64,000 nucleotides of DNA, taken from positions 496,001 to 560,000 of the forward strand of contig NZ_CP072380.1 in assembly GCF_018128285.1 (NCBI RefSeq), written 5' to 3'. Under the pieces are notes generated by a model, which searched no databases, was not told the origin of the DNA, and saw nothing but the letters and a program-made list of their open reading frames with translations. Below are positions 1 through 8,712 of the stretch, in pieces. Position 1 is the first letter of the stretch. Each line of letters begins with the position of its first letter. The DNA comes from Atopobium sp. oral taxon 416. Its GTDB lineage: Bacteria > Actinomycetota > Coriobacteriia > Coriobacteriales > Atopobiaceae. Both the position numbers and the translations under genes were made by a program.

Positions 1-4
1 AACC

Positions 5-1411
5 GTGGCACAGCAGACCTACAGATTGCCTGACGACTTTTTCTTTGGCGCTGCAATGTCCGGTCCACAGACTGAGGGCCATTGGCGTAGCGGGGACAAA
101 CTCGAGAACCTGTGGGACACCTGGTCCAACCTTAGGATTGAGGACTTCCACAACCGGATTGGCTCCTATGGCGGCAATGACTTCACGAACCGCCGCCACG
201 AGGACTTGGTATCGCTCAAGTCATTGGGGCTGGACTCGGTCCGCACCTCCATCCAGTGGAGCCGGCTGCTCGATCAAGACGGCAATATCAACCCGGCAGG
301 GGAGCAGTACTACCACGATCTTTTTGCCGACGCCCGTGAGGTGGGCATCGAGATTTTCGTGAACCTCTACCACTTTGATATGCCGACCTACCTCTTCCGC
401 CGCGGCGGCTGGGAGAACCGTGAGGTTGTGGAAGCCTATGCGCACTATGCAAGCAAAGCCTTCCGCACCTTCGGCAAAGAGGTCCATTACTGGTTTACGT
501 TCAACGAGCCGATCGTCGAGCCTGAGCAGCGCTACACCTCCGGCTACTGGTATCCGTTCATTAAGGACTACGCGCGCGCCTGCGCGGTCCAGTACAACAT
601 CTCGCTGGCCCATGCGCTGGCAGTGCGTGAGTACCGTGCCGCAAAGGAAGAAGGTTACCTGCACGACAGTTCCCGTATCGGCCTGATCAACTGCTTCACA
701 CCGCCCTACACCCATAAAAACCCGAGCAAAGCGGATCTCGAGGCGGTGCGCATGACCGACGGGGTTTCCAACCGCTGGTGGCTCGACCTCGTGACCAAAG
801 GAGAGCTTCCCCAGGACGTGATCGACGCCCTGAACTCTCGGGGCATCGAGCTCCCAACTCGCCCGGAGGATAAGTACATCCTCGCTGACGGTAAAGTCGA
901 CTGGTTGGGGTGTAACTACTATCACCCCGAGCGTGTCCAGGCCCCCGCAAGCGACACAGACGAGAACGGGATCCCCAAGTTCGCTGACCCTTACGTGTGG
1001 CCGGAAGCGGAGATGAACACAAGCCGTGGCTGGGAGATCTACCCTAAAGGGCTCTACGACCTGGCTTGTAAGTTCCGCAATGAATATCCTGACCTCGAGT
1101 GGTTCGTCTCCGAGAACGGAATGGGGGTTGAGCGCGAGGACCTCAAGAAGGATAAGAACGGCGTGATCCAGGACGATTACCGCATTGACTTTGTCCGCCG
1201 TCACCTCGAGTGGCTCGCCCGCGCCATCCAGGAAGGGGCCAAGTGCCGCGGCTACCACTACTGGGCCGTGATTGACAACTGGTCCTGGAACCATGCATTC
1301 AAGAACCGCTACGGATTTGTCGAGGTTGACCTCGAAGACAACTACAGAAGACGTCCAAAGAAGTCTGCAGCGTGGCTCAAAAAGGTAGCAACGACCCACA
1401 TGGTCGAGTAA
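5..1411 (+). CDS. 6-phospho-beta-glucosidase, GH1
   Basis: Glycoside hydrolase family 1 protein of 468 aa, expected to split phosphorylated beta-glucosides (cellobiose-P, salicin-P, arbutin-P) brought in by the PTS encoded next to it. The acid/base sits in the NEP motif at 167-169 and the nucleophile in SENGMG (E370). Near the C-terminus a Ser, a Lys and a Tyr lie in the WSWNHAFKNRYGF stretch, the pattern of phospho-specific GH1 enzymes. Starts with GTG at base 5; its ribosome site lies outside the window. First visible gene of a four-gene operon. Exact sugar is not decidable from sequence. Confidence 0.93.
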   Translation: MAQQTYRLPDDFFFGAAMSGPQTEGHWRSGDKLENLWDTWSNLRIEDFHNRIGSYGGNDFTNRRHEDLVSLKSLGLDSVRTSIQWSRLLDQDGNINPAGEQYYHDLFADAREVGIEIFVNLYHFDMPTYLFRRGGWENREVVEAYAHYASKAFRTFGKEVHYWFTFNEPIVEPEQRYTSGYWYPFIKDYARACAVQYNISLAHALAVREYRAAKEEGYLHDSSRIGLINCFTPPYTHKNPSKADLEAVRMTDGVSNRWWLDLVTKGELPQDVIDALNSRGIELPTRPEDKYILADGKVDWLGCNYYHPERVQAPASDTDENGIPKFADPYVWPEAEMNTSRGWEIYPKGLYDLACKFRNEYPDLEWFVSENGMGVEREDLKKDKNGVIQDDYRIDFVRRHLEWLARAIQEGAKCRGYHYWAVIDNWSWNHAFKNRYGFVEVDLEDNYRRRPKKSAAWLKKVATTHMVE

Positions 1412-1448
1412 CAACGATTCGAAAGAACTAGCTGAAGGGGGAGGTACC

Positions 1449-2912
1449 ATGGCCGAGGATAGTGCCGAGAAGAAGTCATTTCTCGATAGCTTTGCGGAAT
1501 TCTCCGCAAAGATCGGTAACCAGGTTCACCTAAGGAGCCTGCGCGACGCATTCGCCACCGTCATGCCGATCTACATTCTGGCGGGCATCGCAGTCCTTAT
1601 CAACAATGTCGTGCTCCCGCTGTTCCTACGTGGGGATGTCCTGCTCAACGCCCAGTACTGGGGTACTGCAATCACTCAGGGCTCGCTCAATATCGCGACG
1701 GTCGTGCTTGCTGGCATCTTGGGCTACTGCTTAGCCAAGAACAAGCGCTTTGAGAACGCGATCGCCTGCGTCGTCGTGAGCATCGCCGCGCTCTGCATCA
1801 TCATGCCCCAGACCATCAGTGGCGCTGCAGTGACCATCCAAGACTTTACCGAGCTTTCCTATTCCGATCCGAACGACTCACTCTCTGAACCCTACACCGT
1901 GTCCCGTGAGGACATCGAAAAGAACCTCGATATCCCTGAGGGCTACGAGCTCACTGAGGTTGACTCTGACACCGTTTCCGGTGTCTTCTCCAAGACCTAT
2001 ACCGGCACTAATGGCCTCTTCGGCGCTATCATTGTCGGCCTGCTTTCCACGACTCTGTTTATTAAACTCTCTGAGAATAAGAAGCTTCAGGTGAGCTTGG
2101 GTGAGGGGATTCCACCTGCGGTCGGTGACTCTTTCAATACGATGTTCCCAATGCTGATCACGCTTGCGATCTTCGCACTCGGCGCGGCAATCCTGCACGG
2201 CTTATGGCAGACGGATCTTATGACCATCATCAACACCGCTGTCGCAGAGCCGCTCAAGGGCTTCGCAAACGCCGGTCCTTGGTATATCATTCTCGTCTAC
2301 ACCCTGGCTAACCTGCTCTTCTGCTTGGGCGTCCACCAGTCCACGATCTCTGGTGTCTTGGCTGAGCCGATCCTCACCATCCTCATCACTGAGAACATGG
2401 CTATGTTTGCGGCCGGCCAGCCGATCCCGCCCGATCACTACATGAACATGCAGATCGTGAATACCTTTGCTCTGATCGGTGGCTCCGGCTGCACCCTGAT
2501 GCTCCTGCTCGACACCTTGCTGTTCTCCAAGAGCAAGGCTTCCAAGGACGTCACCAAGCTGGCACTGCTCCCGAGCATCTTCAACATCAATGAGCCGGTC
2601 ATCTATGGCTACCCGATCGTCTACAACCTGCCCCTGATCATCCCGTTCGTGCTTGTTCCTGACCTCTTTATCGGCCTCACCTACTTCTTGACTGCTGCCG
2701 GCATCCTTGCCCCCTGTGTGGTTATGGTTCCTTGGACGACCCCGGTCTTCATCTCCGGGTTCCTGGCCGTCGGTGGTGGCTCCGCCGGTGTCGTCGCAAT
2801 CATCTGGCAGGCCATCGAGGTCGCTCTCGGTATGCTTATCTACTTGCCGTTCATGAGGGTCTCTGAGCGCGCTCAGGCCAAGCAGGCAGAGCTTGCCGAT
2901 GAGGAAGTCTAA
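1449..2912 (+). CDS. PTS lactose/cellobiose-family EIIC permease
   Basis: Membrane component of a lactose/cellobiose (Lac) family phosphotransferase system, 487 aa, about ten hydrophobic segments. The N-terminus (SFLDSFAEFSAKIGNQVHLRSLRDAF) and the conserved region around FNINEPVIYGYPIVYNLPL match the EIIC family. An insert around 140-180, rich in acidic and Ser/Thr residues, lies between membrane segments and is longer than usual. Starts with ATG after GGGGGAGG, 37 bp behind the glucosidase. It forms one transporter with the separate EIIB and EIIA downstream. Confidence 0.92.
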   Translation: MAEDSAEKKSFLDSFAEFSAKIGNQVHLRSLRDAFATVMPIYILAGIAVLINNVVLPLFLRGDVLLNAQYWGTAITQGSLNIATVVLAGILGYCLAKNKRFENAIACVVVSIAALCIIMPQTISGAAVTIQDFTELSYSDPNDSLSEPYTVSREDIEKNLDIPEGYELTEVDSDTVSGVFSKTYTGTNGLFGAIIVGLLSTTLFIKLSENKKLQVSLGEGIPPAVGDSFNTMFPMLITLAIFALGAAILHGLWQTDLMTIINTAVAEPLKGFANAGPWYIILVYTLANLLFCLGVHQSTISGVLAEPILTILITENMAMFAAGQPIPPDHYMNMQIVNTFALIGGSGCTLMLLLDTLLFSKSKASKDVTKLALLPSIFNINEPVIYGYPIVYNLPLIIPFVLVPDLFIGLTYFLTAAGILAPCVVMVPWTTPVFISGFLAVGGGSAGVVAIIWQAIEVALGMLIYLPFMRVSERAQAKQAELADEEV

Positions 2913-3009
2913 ACTGAACTGACCAGTGCAGTTTCACTGCGCTAACGCAAGACATACACAATAGGTCCTAGCAGGGTCCTGCCGGAACCTTCAAAAAAGG
3001 AGATTAATC

Positions 3010-3312
3010 ATGAAAACGATTATACTTGCCTGCAATGCCGGTATGTCCACCAGCCTGCTCGTCCAGAAGATGCAGAAGGAAGTCAAGGCACAGGGATTAG
3101 ATGTCGAGATCAAGGCCGGCCCACTCAACAAGGCACTCGAGCGGATCGACAATGCAGATTGTCTGCTCTTGGGACCTCAGATCGCCTACGCGAAAAAAGA
3201 TGCCGTCGAGGCTGCCAAAGGTAAGCCGGTAGCAGTGATCGCAATGACCGACTACGGCCGCATGAACGCTAAGAAGATCCTTGCTGACGCAATGAAGCTC
3301 ATGGGTGAGTAA
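3010..3312 (+). CDS. PTS lactose/cellobiose-family EIIB
   Basis: Cytoplasmic EIIB of 100 aa that takes phosphate from EIIA and passes it to the sugar. The P-loop-like start KTIILACNAGMSTSLLV carries the phosphorylated cysteine at C8. Preceded by AAAAAAGGAG. The 97-bp gap after EIIC contains a small GC-rich inverted repeat (GCAGG/CCTGC) that could tune expression; that role is only a guess. Confidence 0.95.
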   Translation: MKTIILACNAGMSTSLLVQKMQKEVKAQGLDVEIKAGPLNKALERIDNADCLLLGPQIAYAKKDAVEAAKGKPVAVIAMTDYGRMNAKKILADAMKLMGE

Positions 3313-3354
3313 CGCCTACCGATGAATTCGCGCAACCGCGCAGAAAGGTGTGAT

Positions 3355-3696
3355 ATGGTCACAGAAGATGAGGACCTCGAGAAAATCCAGGAGATAGCAG
3401 TCCAGATTATCGCCACCGTGGGTTCCGCAAAGTCCCACTACATCGAAGCTATCCAGACGGCAAAGAGGGGCGATATCAAGGGTGCTCGGGCGATGATCGA
3501 GAGCGGCACCAAGGAGTTCAACAAAGGCCACTCCGCCCACCTGAAGCTTCTCCGGCAGTCTGCAATCGACAACAAGAACGTTGCTTTCTCACTCATCTTG
3601 GTGCACGCGGAGGATCAGCTGATGGAAGCTGAAACCTTCAGGGTTGTCGCCCAGGATTTCATCGACGTGTACGAGCGCCTAGATGAGAAACAATAA
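3355..3696 (+). CDS. PTS lactose/cellobiose-family EIIA
   Basis: All-helical EIIA of 113 aa, accepting phosphate from HPr. The active histidine is H84 in the VHAEDQLM motif; H59/H62 lie in KGHSAHL. An upstream ATG at 3322 gives an 11-residue extension, but the AAAGGTG site lies just before ATG 3355, so that start was chosen. Last gene of the beta-glucoside operon. No regulator (LicR/BglG type) is visible in the window. Confidence 0.93.
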   Translation: MVTEDEDLEKIQEIAVQIIATVGSAKSHYIEAIQTAKRGDIKGARAMIESGTKEFNKGHSAHLKLLRQSAIDNKNVAFSLILVHAEDQLMEAETFRVVAQDFIDVYERLDEKQ

Positions 3697-3743
3697 CGAG
3701 ATAACCCCCTTCAGCTGATAAGGCCTCCCACTGTCGCCTTTCA

Positions 3744-3776
3744 CTCCCGCTGGCCTTGCGCTGGCGGGAGCTCTCT
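3744..3776 (+). terminator. Terminator of the beta-glucoside operon
   Basis: Inverted repeat CTCCCGC/GCGGGAG (3744-3750 and 3764-3770) followed by CTCTCTT, 48 bp after the EIIA stop. Confidence 0.6.
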
Positions 3777-3860
3777 TAGGTAGGAGCTAGATATCGATAG
3801 GGATTGCGATAGTAGCAATAATGCTAGGGCTCGCGGCTAACGACGTAGCTGTGAAACGCG

Positions 3861-3895
3861 AAAAGGCCCCGTCCCCTAAAGGAGGGCGGAGCCTT
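3861..3895 (-). terminator. Terminator downstream of tRNA-Gln
   Basis: Read on the minus strand, a GC-rich hairpin (AAGGCTCCGCCC.../...GGACGGGGCC) followed by TTTT lies about 10 bp past the tRNA 3' end. Confidence 0.75.
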
Positions 3896-3905
3896 GGGCC
3901 TACAG

Positions 3906-3980
3906 TGGCTGGTGCAAAGGGATTCGAACCCCTATTGCGGGCACCAAAAACCCGAGTCCTAGCCATTGGACGATGCACCA
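3906..3980 (-). tRNA. tRNA-Gln (anticodon TTG)
   Basis: 75-nt cloverleaf on the minus strand. Acceptor stem TGGTGCA/TGCACCA, D-stem GTCC/GGAC, anticodon stem CGGGT/GCCCG with loop TTTTGGT, so anticodon TTG at positions 34-36. T-arm carries GTTCGAAT. The 3' CCA is encoded. Flanked downstream by its own terminator. Confidence 0.95.
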
Positions 3981-4053
3981 CTGTATCAACTGAAGAAGAA
4001 TTTCAGCGCTTCCTTAGTGTAGCAAAGGTACCTCTCTTGCGCTACACCAGGGT

Positions 4054-4989
4054 TCAACCATTTTGGGCAAAGGCAGAGCAAATCGCGTCAAGCAGAAAGA
4101 CCGCTAAGGTCTGCGCATCGCTCGTGGTAAAGGTGCCATTGTAGTGGTCTCCCACTGGCAGTTCAACGCGCAAGAGCGGCTGTTTCTCGACGGAGGAAGC
4201 AAGCGCAGTGTGGATACGTCTACCCAGCGTGTCGATATCATCGAGCACAATATTCGGCACATTGGTGGAGTTTTCCGGAAGCGGTTTTGAGCTAATCATG
4301 AAGATTGCCTGGCAGTCTTTTGAAACGTGGTCCGGGTCATCTACGAGCTCCAAGCCGGAGTCGTTGGCGGTGGCGCTGGCGAGGTTGAAGATACGGCCTG
4401 CCACATTTCTGCTGATCGGGTCATCACCGGTGATCGCGATATGTACGCTCTCCAACACATTAGCGGCGCGGGCATAGCCGATAGCGCCCATCGGATGGGG
4501 GCCCGCGGCCGGCTTGCCGGCCCAGACATGGTGGAGGCGCTCGATTGCGTCAAAGGTCTCCGGGAAGGCCATGCCGTCAGCGAGTTGGCCCACGCTCTCC
4601 TGAAAGGATTTCACTGCCGCTTCAGTGTGTGCATCGTAGTAGCCACCCGCCTCGCCGCAAGAGAAGCCGAGGATGTTGAGGGCATTCTGGAGCTCTCGCA
4701 CGTCGTTGCCATGGAAGTTCGGCAGGCGCAGATAGAGGGTACGGTCGCCCATCTCATAGCACTCATCGACGAGCGTGATCCAGGTGTCCTTATCCACCTC
4801 CTGCCCGACGGGCAGATTGTGCTCCACTCTGAATTTCACAATCGCGTTGGCGGTTGAGGGGCCAAAGTACTTGCTGTCTCGCTCCTTCTTGTCAATCTCG
4901 TAGTGCAGATGGGTGAGACGGTCCTGAATGTCTTCGACGGCGACGCCTTTCATGCCCTCAAGAATCGGGTCCATTTTATTTTCTTTCAT
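4054..4989 (-). CDS. Peptidoglycan-binding-domain protein, no catalytic domain recognised
   Basis: Predicted protein of 311 aa from ATG 4989, chosen for the GAGGTG upstream; an in-frame start at 5046 would add 19 residues. Two peptidoglycan-binding_1-like helical repeats occupy about 5-75 and 80-150 (VEDIQDRLTHLHYEID...; VRELQNALNILGFSCGEAGGYYD...AVKSFQ). The C-terminal about 140 aa resembles no catalytic domain I can name; the order of domains recalls CwlM-like proteins, where an amidase domain follows, but the zinc ligands of Amidase_3 are not visible. No signal peptide, so it may act in the cytoplasm. Lies 90 bp behind the polyprenyl synthase, a lipid-carrier-related gene, suggesting an envelope-synthesis role by analogy. 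Confidence 0.75.
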   Translation of the reverse strand: MKENKMDPILEGMKGVAVEDIQDRLTHLHYEIDKKERDSKYFGPSTANAIVKFRVEHNLPVGQEVDKDTWITLVDECYEMGDRTLYLRLPNFHGNDVRELQNALNILGFSCGEAGGYYDAHTEAAVKSFQESVGQLADGMAFPETFDAIERLHHVWAGKPAAGPHPMGAIGYARAANVLESVHIAITGDDPISRNVAGRIFNLASATANDSGLELVDDPDHVSKDCQAIFMISSKPLPENSTNVPNIVLDDIDTLGRRIHTALASSVEKQPLLRVELPVGDHYNGTFTTSDAQTLAVFLLDAICSAFAQNG

Positions 4990-5079
4990 AGTTCTTAAAG
5001 ACACCTCGCATATCAAGGCTGGAATGGGGTGGCTGTCCGCATACAAATCAACAAGGTCGTTGCATATGGCTAACGTAAA

Positions 5080-6120
5080 TCATGCGCGTCGGCTGATGAA
5101 GTAGTTGGTCATTGCCACCAAAATGTCACGGGTATTCCCCTCAAAGTGTACGCCTTCCAAGCGGTTCTGTGCGGAGTGAACGAGCTTGAGCGCATAGTTG
5201 CGCACCGCGTCGATGGCGCCCACGCCTTCGATCAGATCGAAGGCACGGTTGAGTTCTTTGGGGTCGGTGGTATGGGAGGAGAGCAGCCCAATCAGTTCCT
5301 GCTTGTGCTGCTCGTCGAGGTGGGAGAGTGCCCACACGACCGCGAGCGTCCGCTTGCCTTCGGTGAGGTCGCTTCTGAAGTCTTTGCCTTGGGACTCCTC
5401 ATCCCCCACGAGGTTCAAAAGGTCATCCTGCAGCTGGAAGGCAAGGCCGGCGTCCAGGCCGAATCCGTGGAGCGTCTCGATCTGTTCTGCTGTGCCCTGT
5501 CCGATCAGGGCCCCCAACGCCAACGGGGTAGCGGCAGAGTAGTAGGCAGTCTTATGCCTCGCCATGCTCAGATAATCTTCGCAGGTGAGGTCCCAGCGCC
5601 CATCGCGGACCCAGCCCAGATCGAGTGCCTGACCCTGCACTGTGCACTCCTCCATGGTCGCGAGATAGCGCAGGGCGTCGAGCTTGGTCTCCGTCGGGAG
5701 GCTGTCGTCCTCGATCACGCCCGCAAAGGTGCGCACGATCCCGAGATCGCCCACATTGATTGCGACACCCACGCCCTCGGTGAGATAGGTGCAGGGCTCA
5801 CCGCGGCGGATCTGCCCTTTGTCGGCGATATCGTCGTGGATGAGGGCGGCGGACTGGAAGTACTCCAGCGCCTGTGCGCAGGAGAGCGCCTGCTCGTCCT
5901 TTCCACCGACGGCCTCACAGCCGAGCAGTACCAGCGCGGGGCGGGTCCGCTTGCCGCCGCTTGCGGTGAAGCGGCGCAGCGGACCATACGCGTAGCGGTT
6001 CATATCTGAGGCGGTGCGGTCCTCAGAGTTGGGGATTGCGGCATGGGTCTCGAGATAGTCTTCGATCAGGGGACGTTTCTGAGCCAGGTAGGCTACAAAC
6101 GGTTCACTTTCTGATCCCAC
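5080..6120 (-). CDS. Polyprenyl (isoprenyl diphosphate) synthase
   Basis: Trans-isoprenyl diphosphate synthase of 346 aa that condenses isopentenyl-PP with allylic diphosphates. Visible motifs: GGKRTRP (55-61), first aspartate-rich motif HDDIAD (D96, D97, D100) and second motif FQLQDDLLNLVGD (D232, D233) followed by GKDFRSDL. The product chain length (C15, C20 or longer) cannot be fixed from these motifs. Its start is 2 bp from the galE stop, so the two are translationally linked. Confidence 0.92.
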   Translation of the reverse strand: MGSESEPFVAYLAQKRPLIEDYLETHAAIPNSEDRTASDMNRYAYGPLRRFTASGGKRTRPALVLLGCEAVGGKDEQALSCAQALEYFQSAALIHDDIADKGQIRRGEPCTYLTEGVGVAINVGDLGIVRTFAGVIEDDSLPTETKLDALRYLATMEECTVQGQALDLGWVRDGRWDLTCEDYLSMARHKTAYYSAATPLALGALIGQGTAEQIETLHGFGLDAGLAFQLQDDLLNLVGDEESQGKDFRSDLTEGKRTLAVVWALSHLDEQHKQELIGLLSSHTTDPKELNRAFDLIEGVGAIDAVRNYALKLVHSAQNRLEGVHFEGNTRDILVAMTNYFISRRA

Positions 6121-6122
6121 AG

Positions 6123-7178
6123 CTAGTCTCCATAGCCATTCGGATTCTTAGACTGCCAGTTCCAGCTGTCGCGGCACATATCGTCGATGTTGTACCTGGC
6201 GGTCCAGCCCATCTCACGTTTAGCTTTTGAGCAGTCAGCGTAGTTGGCAGCGACGTCGCCGGCGCGGCGTCCCTCGATCTTGTAGGGGATATCGTGGCCA
6301 CAGGCCTTGCTGAAGGCCTTGATGATCTCGAGGACTGAGGTGCCCCTGCCGGTACCCAGGTTGAAGATCTCAACGCCGGTACGGCCGTTCATCCATCTGA
6401 GCGCTGCCACATGGCCGGTGCCGAGGTCGCAGACGTGGATGTAGTCGCGCACGCCAGTGCCGTCTGGGGTGTCATAGTCGTCGCCGTAGACATGGACGTA
6501 CGGACGCAGGCCGATGGCGGTCTGTGCGACATAGGGGAGCAGGTTGTTGGGAATGCCTTTCGGATCCTCACCCATGAGTCCTGAAGGATGGGCACCGATC
6601 GGGTTGAAGTACCGGAGCAACACGACGTTCCACTCGGGGTCTGCGGTGTGGAGGTCGGTCAGGATCTGCTCGATCATCCACTTGGTCCAACCGTACGGGT
6701 TGGTTGCAGGCTTCTTAGGGGACTTCTCGGTCAGGGGAAGCTTGTCAGGCACCCCGTAGACGGTTGCGGAGCTTGAGAAGATGATGTCCTTGCAGCCGTG
6801 CTTGCGCATCGTATCGACGAGTACCAGGGTGTTGCCGAGGTTGTTGGAGTAGTACTCAATCGGCTTCTGCACGGACTCACCGACTGCCTTGAATCCTGCA
6901 AAGTGGATGACGCGCTCGATTGGGTTTTCATCGAAGATCCGATTCATTGCGTTGCGGTCATTGCAGTCTGCCTTATAGAAGGTCAGGTTCTTTGCCTTGT
7001 CCGGTCCGACAATCTGATCGATGCGGTCGATGACTTTTTCCGATGCATTGGAGAGGTCGTCGACGATTACGACCGTGTAGTCATTGTTGAGCAGCTCTAC
7101 CACCGTGTGACTGCCGATAAAGCCTGCTCCGCCGGTAACGAGTACGCAGGTGTCCTTGGGGTCCTTCTTCTGACTCAT
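6123..7178 (-). CDS. galE: UDP-glucose 4-epimerase
   Basis: Extended short-chain dehydrogenase of 351 aa interconverting UDP-glucose and UDP-galactose. NAD-binding GGAGFIGS (16-23), Ser/Thr in SSSATVYG (135-142) and the Y162-xxx-K166 pair in NPYGWTKW. Length is a little above the usual 330-340 because of a charged N-terminal tail (MSQKKDPKDT). Preceded by GAAGGAGGGC. First gene of a galE-prenyl synthase pair on the minus strand. Confidence 0.95.
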   Translation of the reverse strand: MSQKKDPKDTCVLVTGGAGFIGSHTVVELLNNDYTVVIVDDLSNASEKVIDRIDQIVGPDKAKNLTFYKADCNDRNAMNRIFDENPIERVIHFAGFKAVGESVQKPIEYYSNNLGNTLVLVDTMRKHGCKDIIFSSSATVYGVPDKLPLTEKSPKKPATNPYGWTKWMIEQILTDLHTADPEWNVVLLRYFNPIGAHPSGLMGEDPKGIPNNLLPYVAQTAIGLRPYVHVYGDDYDTPDGTGVRDYIHVCDLGTGHVAALRWMNGRTGVEIFNLGTGRGTSVLEIIKAFSKACGHDIPYKIEGRRAGDVAANYADCSKAKREMGWTARYNIDDMCRDSWNWQSKNPNGYGD

Positions 7179-7401
7179 ATGCCCTCCTTCGAGATTATTT
7201 AAGGTCTGATTGCCCGAAAGCTCCTTTCAGTTCCTCTCAGTATATCAAGTGCCTCACTTGGGCGACGCGATTACGACAGGGGCGTGCAGAATTTGGGGAG
7301 AGAAACCAAATATGGCCAGCTCTCAGGACTCAGCACACTACACGGCGACCACCTGGCCTGTCGCTATGCCGCTGGCTCAGGCCTTCGACGAGAGAAAAGC
7401 C

Positions 7402-8045
7402 TTACTTCTCTACGGCAAAGATGCGCTTCTGGATGGAGGCACCATCGGTGTGCTCAGCCTCGTCGACCACCGTGATTGCATAGTCCGCATAGCTGATCTG
7501 GGACTTGCTCGCTGCATTGTATGGAACCTTCTCGCCGCCGAGCTGATAGGAGCCGGGACGCTTGCCGTCAGCCTGGAAGTCTGCAGTCGGGGAGATGTGG
7601 GTCCACTTGACGTCGGTGCGCTTGTGCAGCTCAGCCAGCGTCTTCGCCATATTGGTTACCAGCGGCTTGAAGGTGTTTGGGAAGTCAGGGCTGTCTGCGA
7701 GCTATTTGGTCAGTGCGCCATCCACATAGAGACTGCCGGCGTCGCCGACAACGATAAGGTGGACATTGGCACCAGAAAGGATATCTGTAAGGTGCTTGAG
7801 GGGGATCTGGTGCTGCGACAGGGTCTCGGGGGTCCTCTCGCCGAAGGCGCCGACGATCACGTCGAAGCCCTTGAGGTCATTGGTCGTCAGATCGAAGAGA
7901 TCCTTCTGCAGGGCGTGCTGTGCCTGCGTCTTACTCTCGCGGCGGATAAGCGCGGTCGCATCGTGTCCGCGCTTGACGGATGTCCAGTCTTCCCGCTTTG
8001 TCGTTCGCTGCTACAACTGCGTAGCGTGCCTCCTCTCTGTTTGCT
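7402..8045 (-). pseudogene. NAD(P)H-binding oxidoreductase (NmrA/COG2910-like), broken
   Basis: Minus-strand remnant of a Rossmann-fold NAD(P)-binding protein. The N-terminal piece reads YAVVAANDKAGRL, then a frameshift near 7975 switches to SVKRGHDATALIRR, continuing to VVGDAGSLYVDGALTK, an in-frame TAG near 7702, then LADSPDFPNTFKPLVTNMAK to the TAA at 7402. A good AGAGGAGG ribosome site remains but the start codon after it is gone. So at least three lesions. It is divergent from an HxlR regulator remnant, the usual arrangement for this enzyme/regulator pair. Confidence 0.8.
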
Positions 8046-8189
8046 GTGCTCTTTTGAGCTAATTGATAGTTTGCCCTCAAAGGCATACAAACAGAAGTAG
8101 GCACAATAGAGCGCTGTAAATATCTAAAAGAAACTGATGAGGTAGGTATAAGAGAATCCTCTTCACAGACCGCGCACAGATTCGCCTTA

Positions 8190-8564
8190 GTGCCAAAACC
8201 GGCGCCGAAATTCCTGCCAGAGAAGCTCTTGGCCTGCTCAGTCGAGACCACGCTTACGCTTATCTCAAAGCGTTGGCGCGTCCTGATCATCTGGGAGCTC
8301 CTGAACGGCAAGATGCGCTTCGGGGAGCTCAAGAAAGCGGTCGAGAAGATCTTCCAGAAGGTCTCGACGCAGAGCCTGCGTGCGATGGGGGGCTGTTGAC
8401 CCGCACGGTGTTATCCGGAAGTCTCTTTTCGGGTGGAGTATGAGCTTACTGATCCGGGCTACGCACTGCGCCCCGTGCTCGACACGCTCAACGTGTGGGG
8501 AGAAGACTATCAGCAGGCGGTCGCTGAAGCGAGAGAGGATGAAGCTCAGGCGCAGGTACTGTAG
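8190..8564 (+). pseudogene. HxlR-family regulator, frameshifted
   Basis: Winged-helix HxlR-type regulator. The first 69 residues read SVETTLTLISKRWRVLIIWELLNGKMRFGELKKAV..., then a stop comes after SLRAMGGC. The rest continues in other frames (LTRTV..., then RVEYELTDPGYALRPVLDTLNVWGEDY) to a TAG at 8564. At least two frame changes around 8385-8435 break it. It would have controlled the divergent NAD(P)-binding gene, also decayed. Confidence 0.8.
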
Positions 8565-8712
8565 GGCAGCTAATCGTTGCGTTGAGTTGTGAACCTCGGG
8601 GCTCAGCACAACACCTGAAGAGAACCCAGACCACCACAAGAGAACAGGCGCGGGAACCGAAGAGCTCCTGCGCCTGCAGATGGGGTACACATGGAAGGTG
8701 TCGAGTTGGGGG

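Noticed and set aside
221-1450. 409-residue minus-strand frame opposite the glucosidase
   Set aside because: Antisense shadow of a well-supported GH1 gene; no domain and no ribosome site.
7210-8100. 296-residue plus-strand frame
   Set aside because: Runs antisense to the NAD(P)-binding pseudogene, which has clear family motifs on the minus strand.
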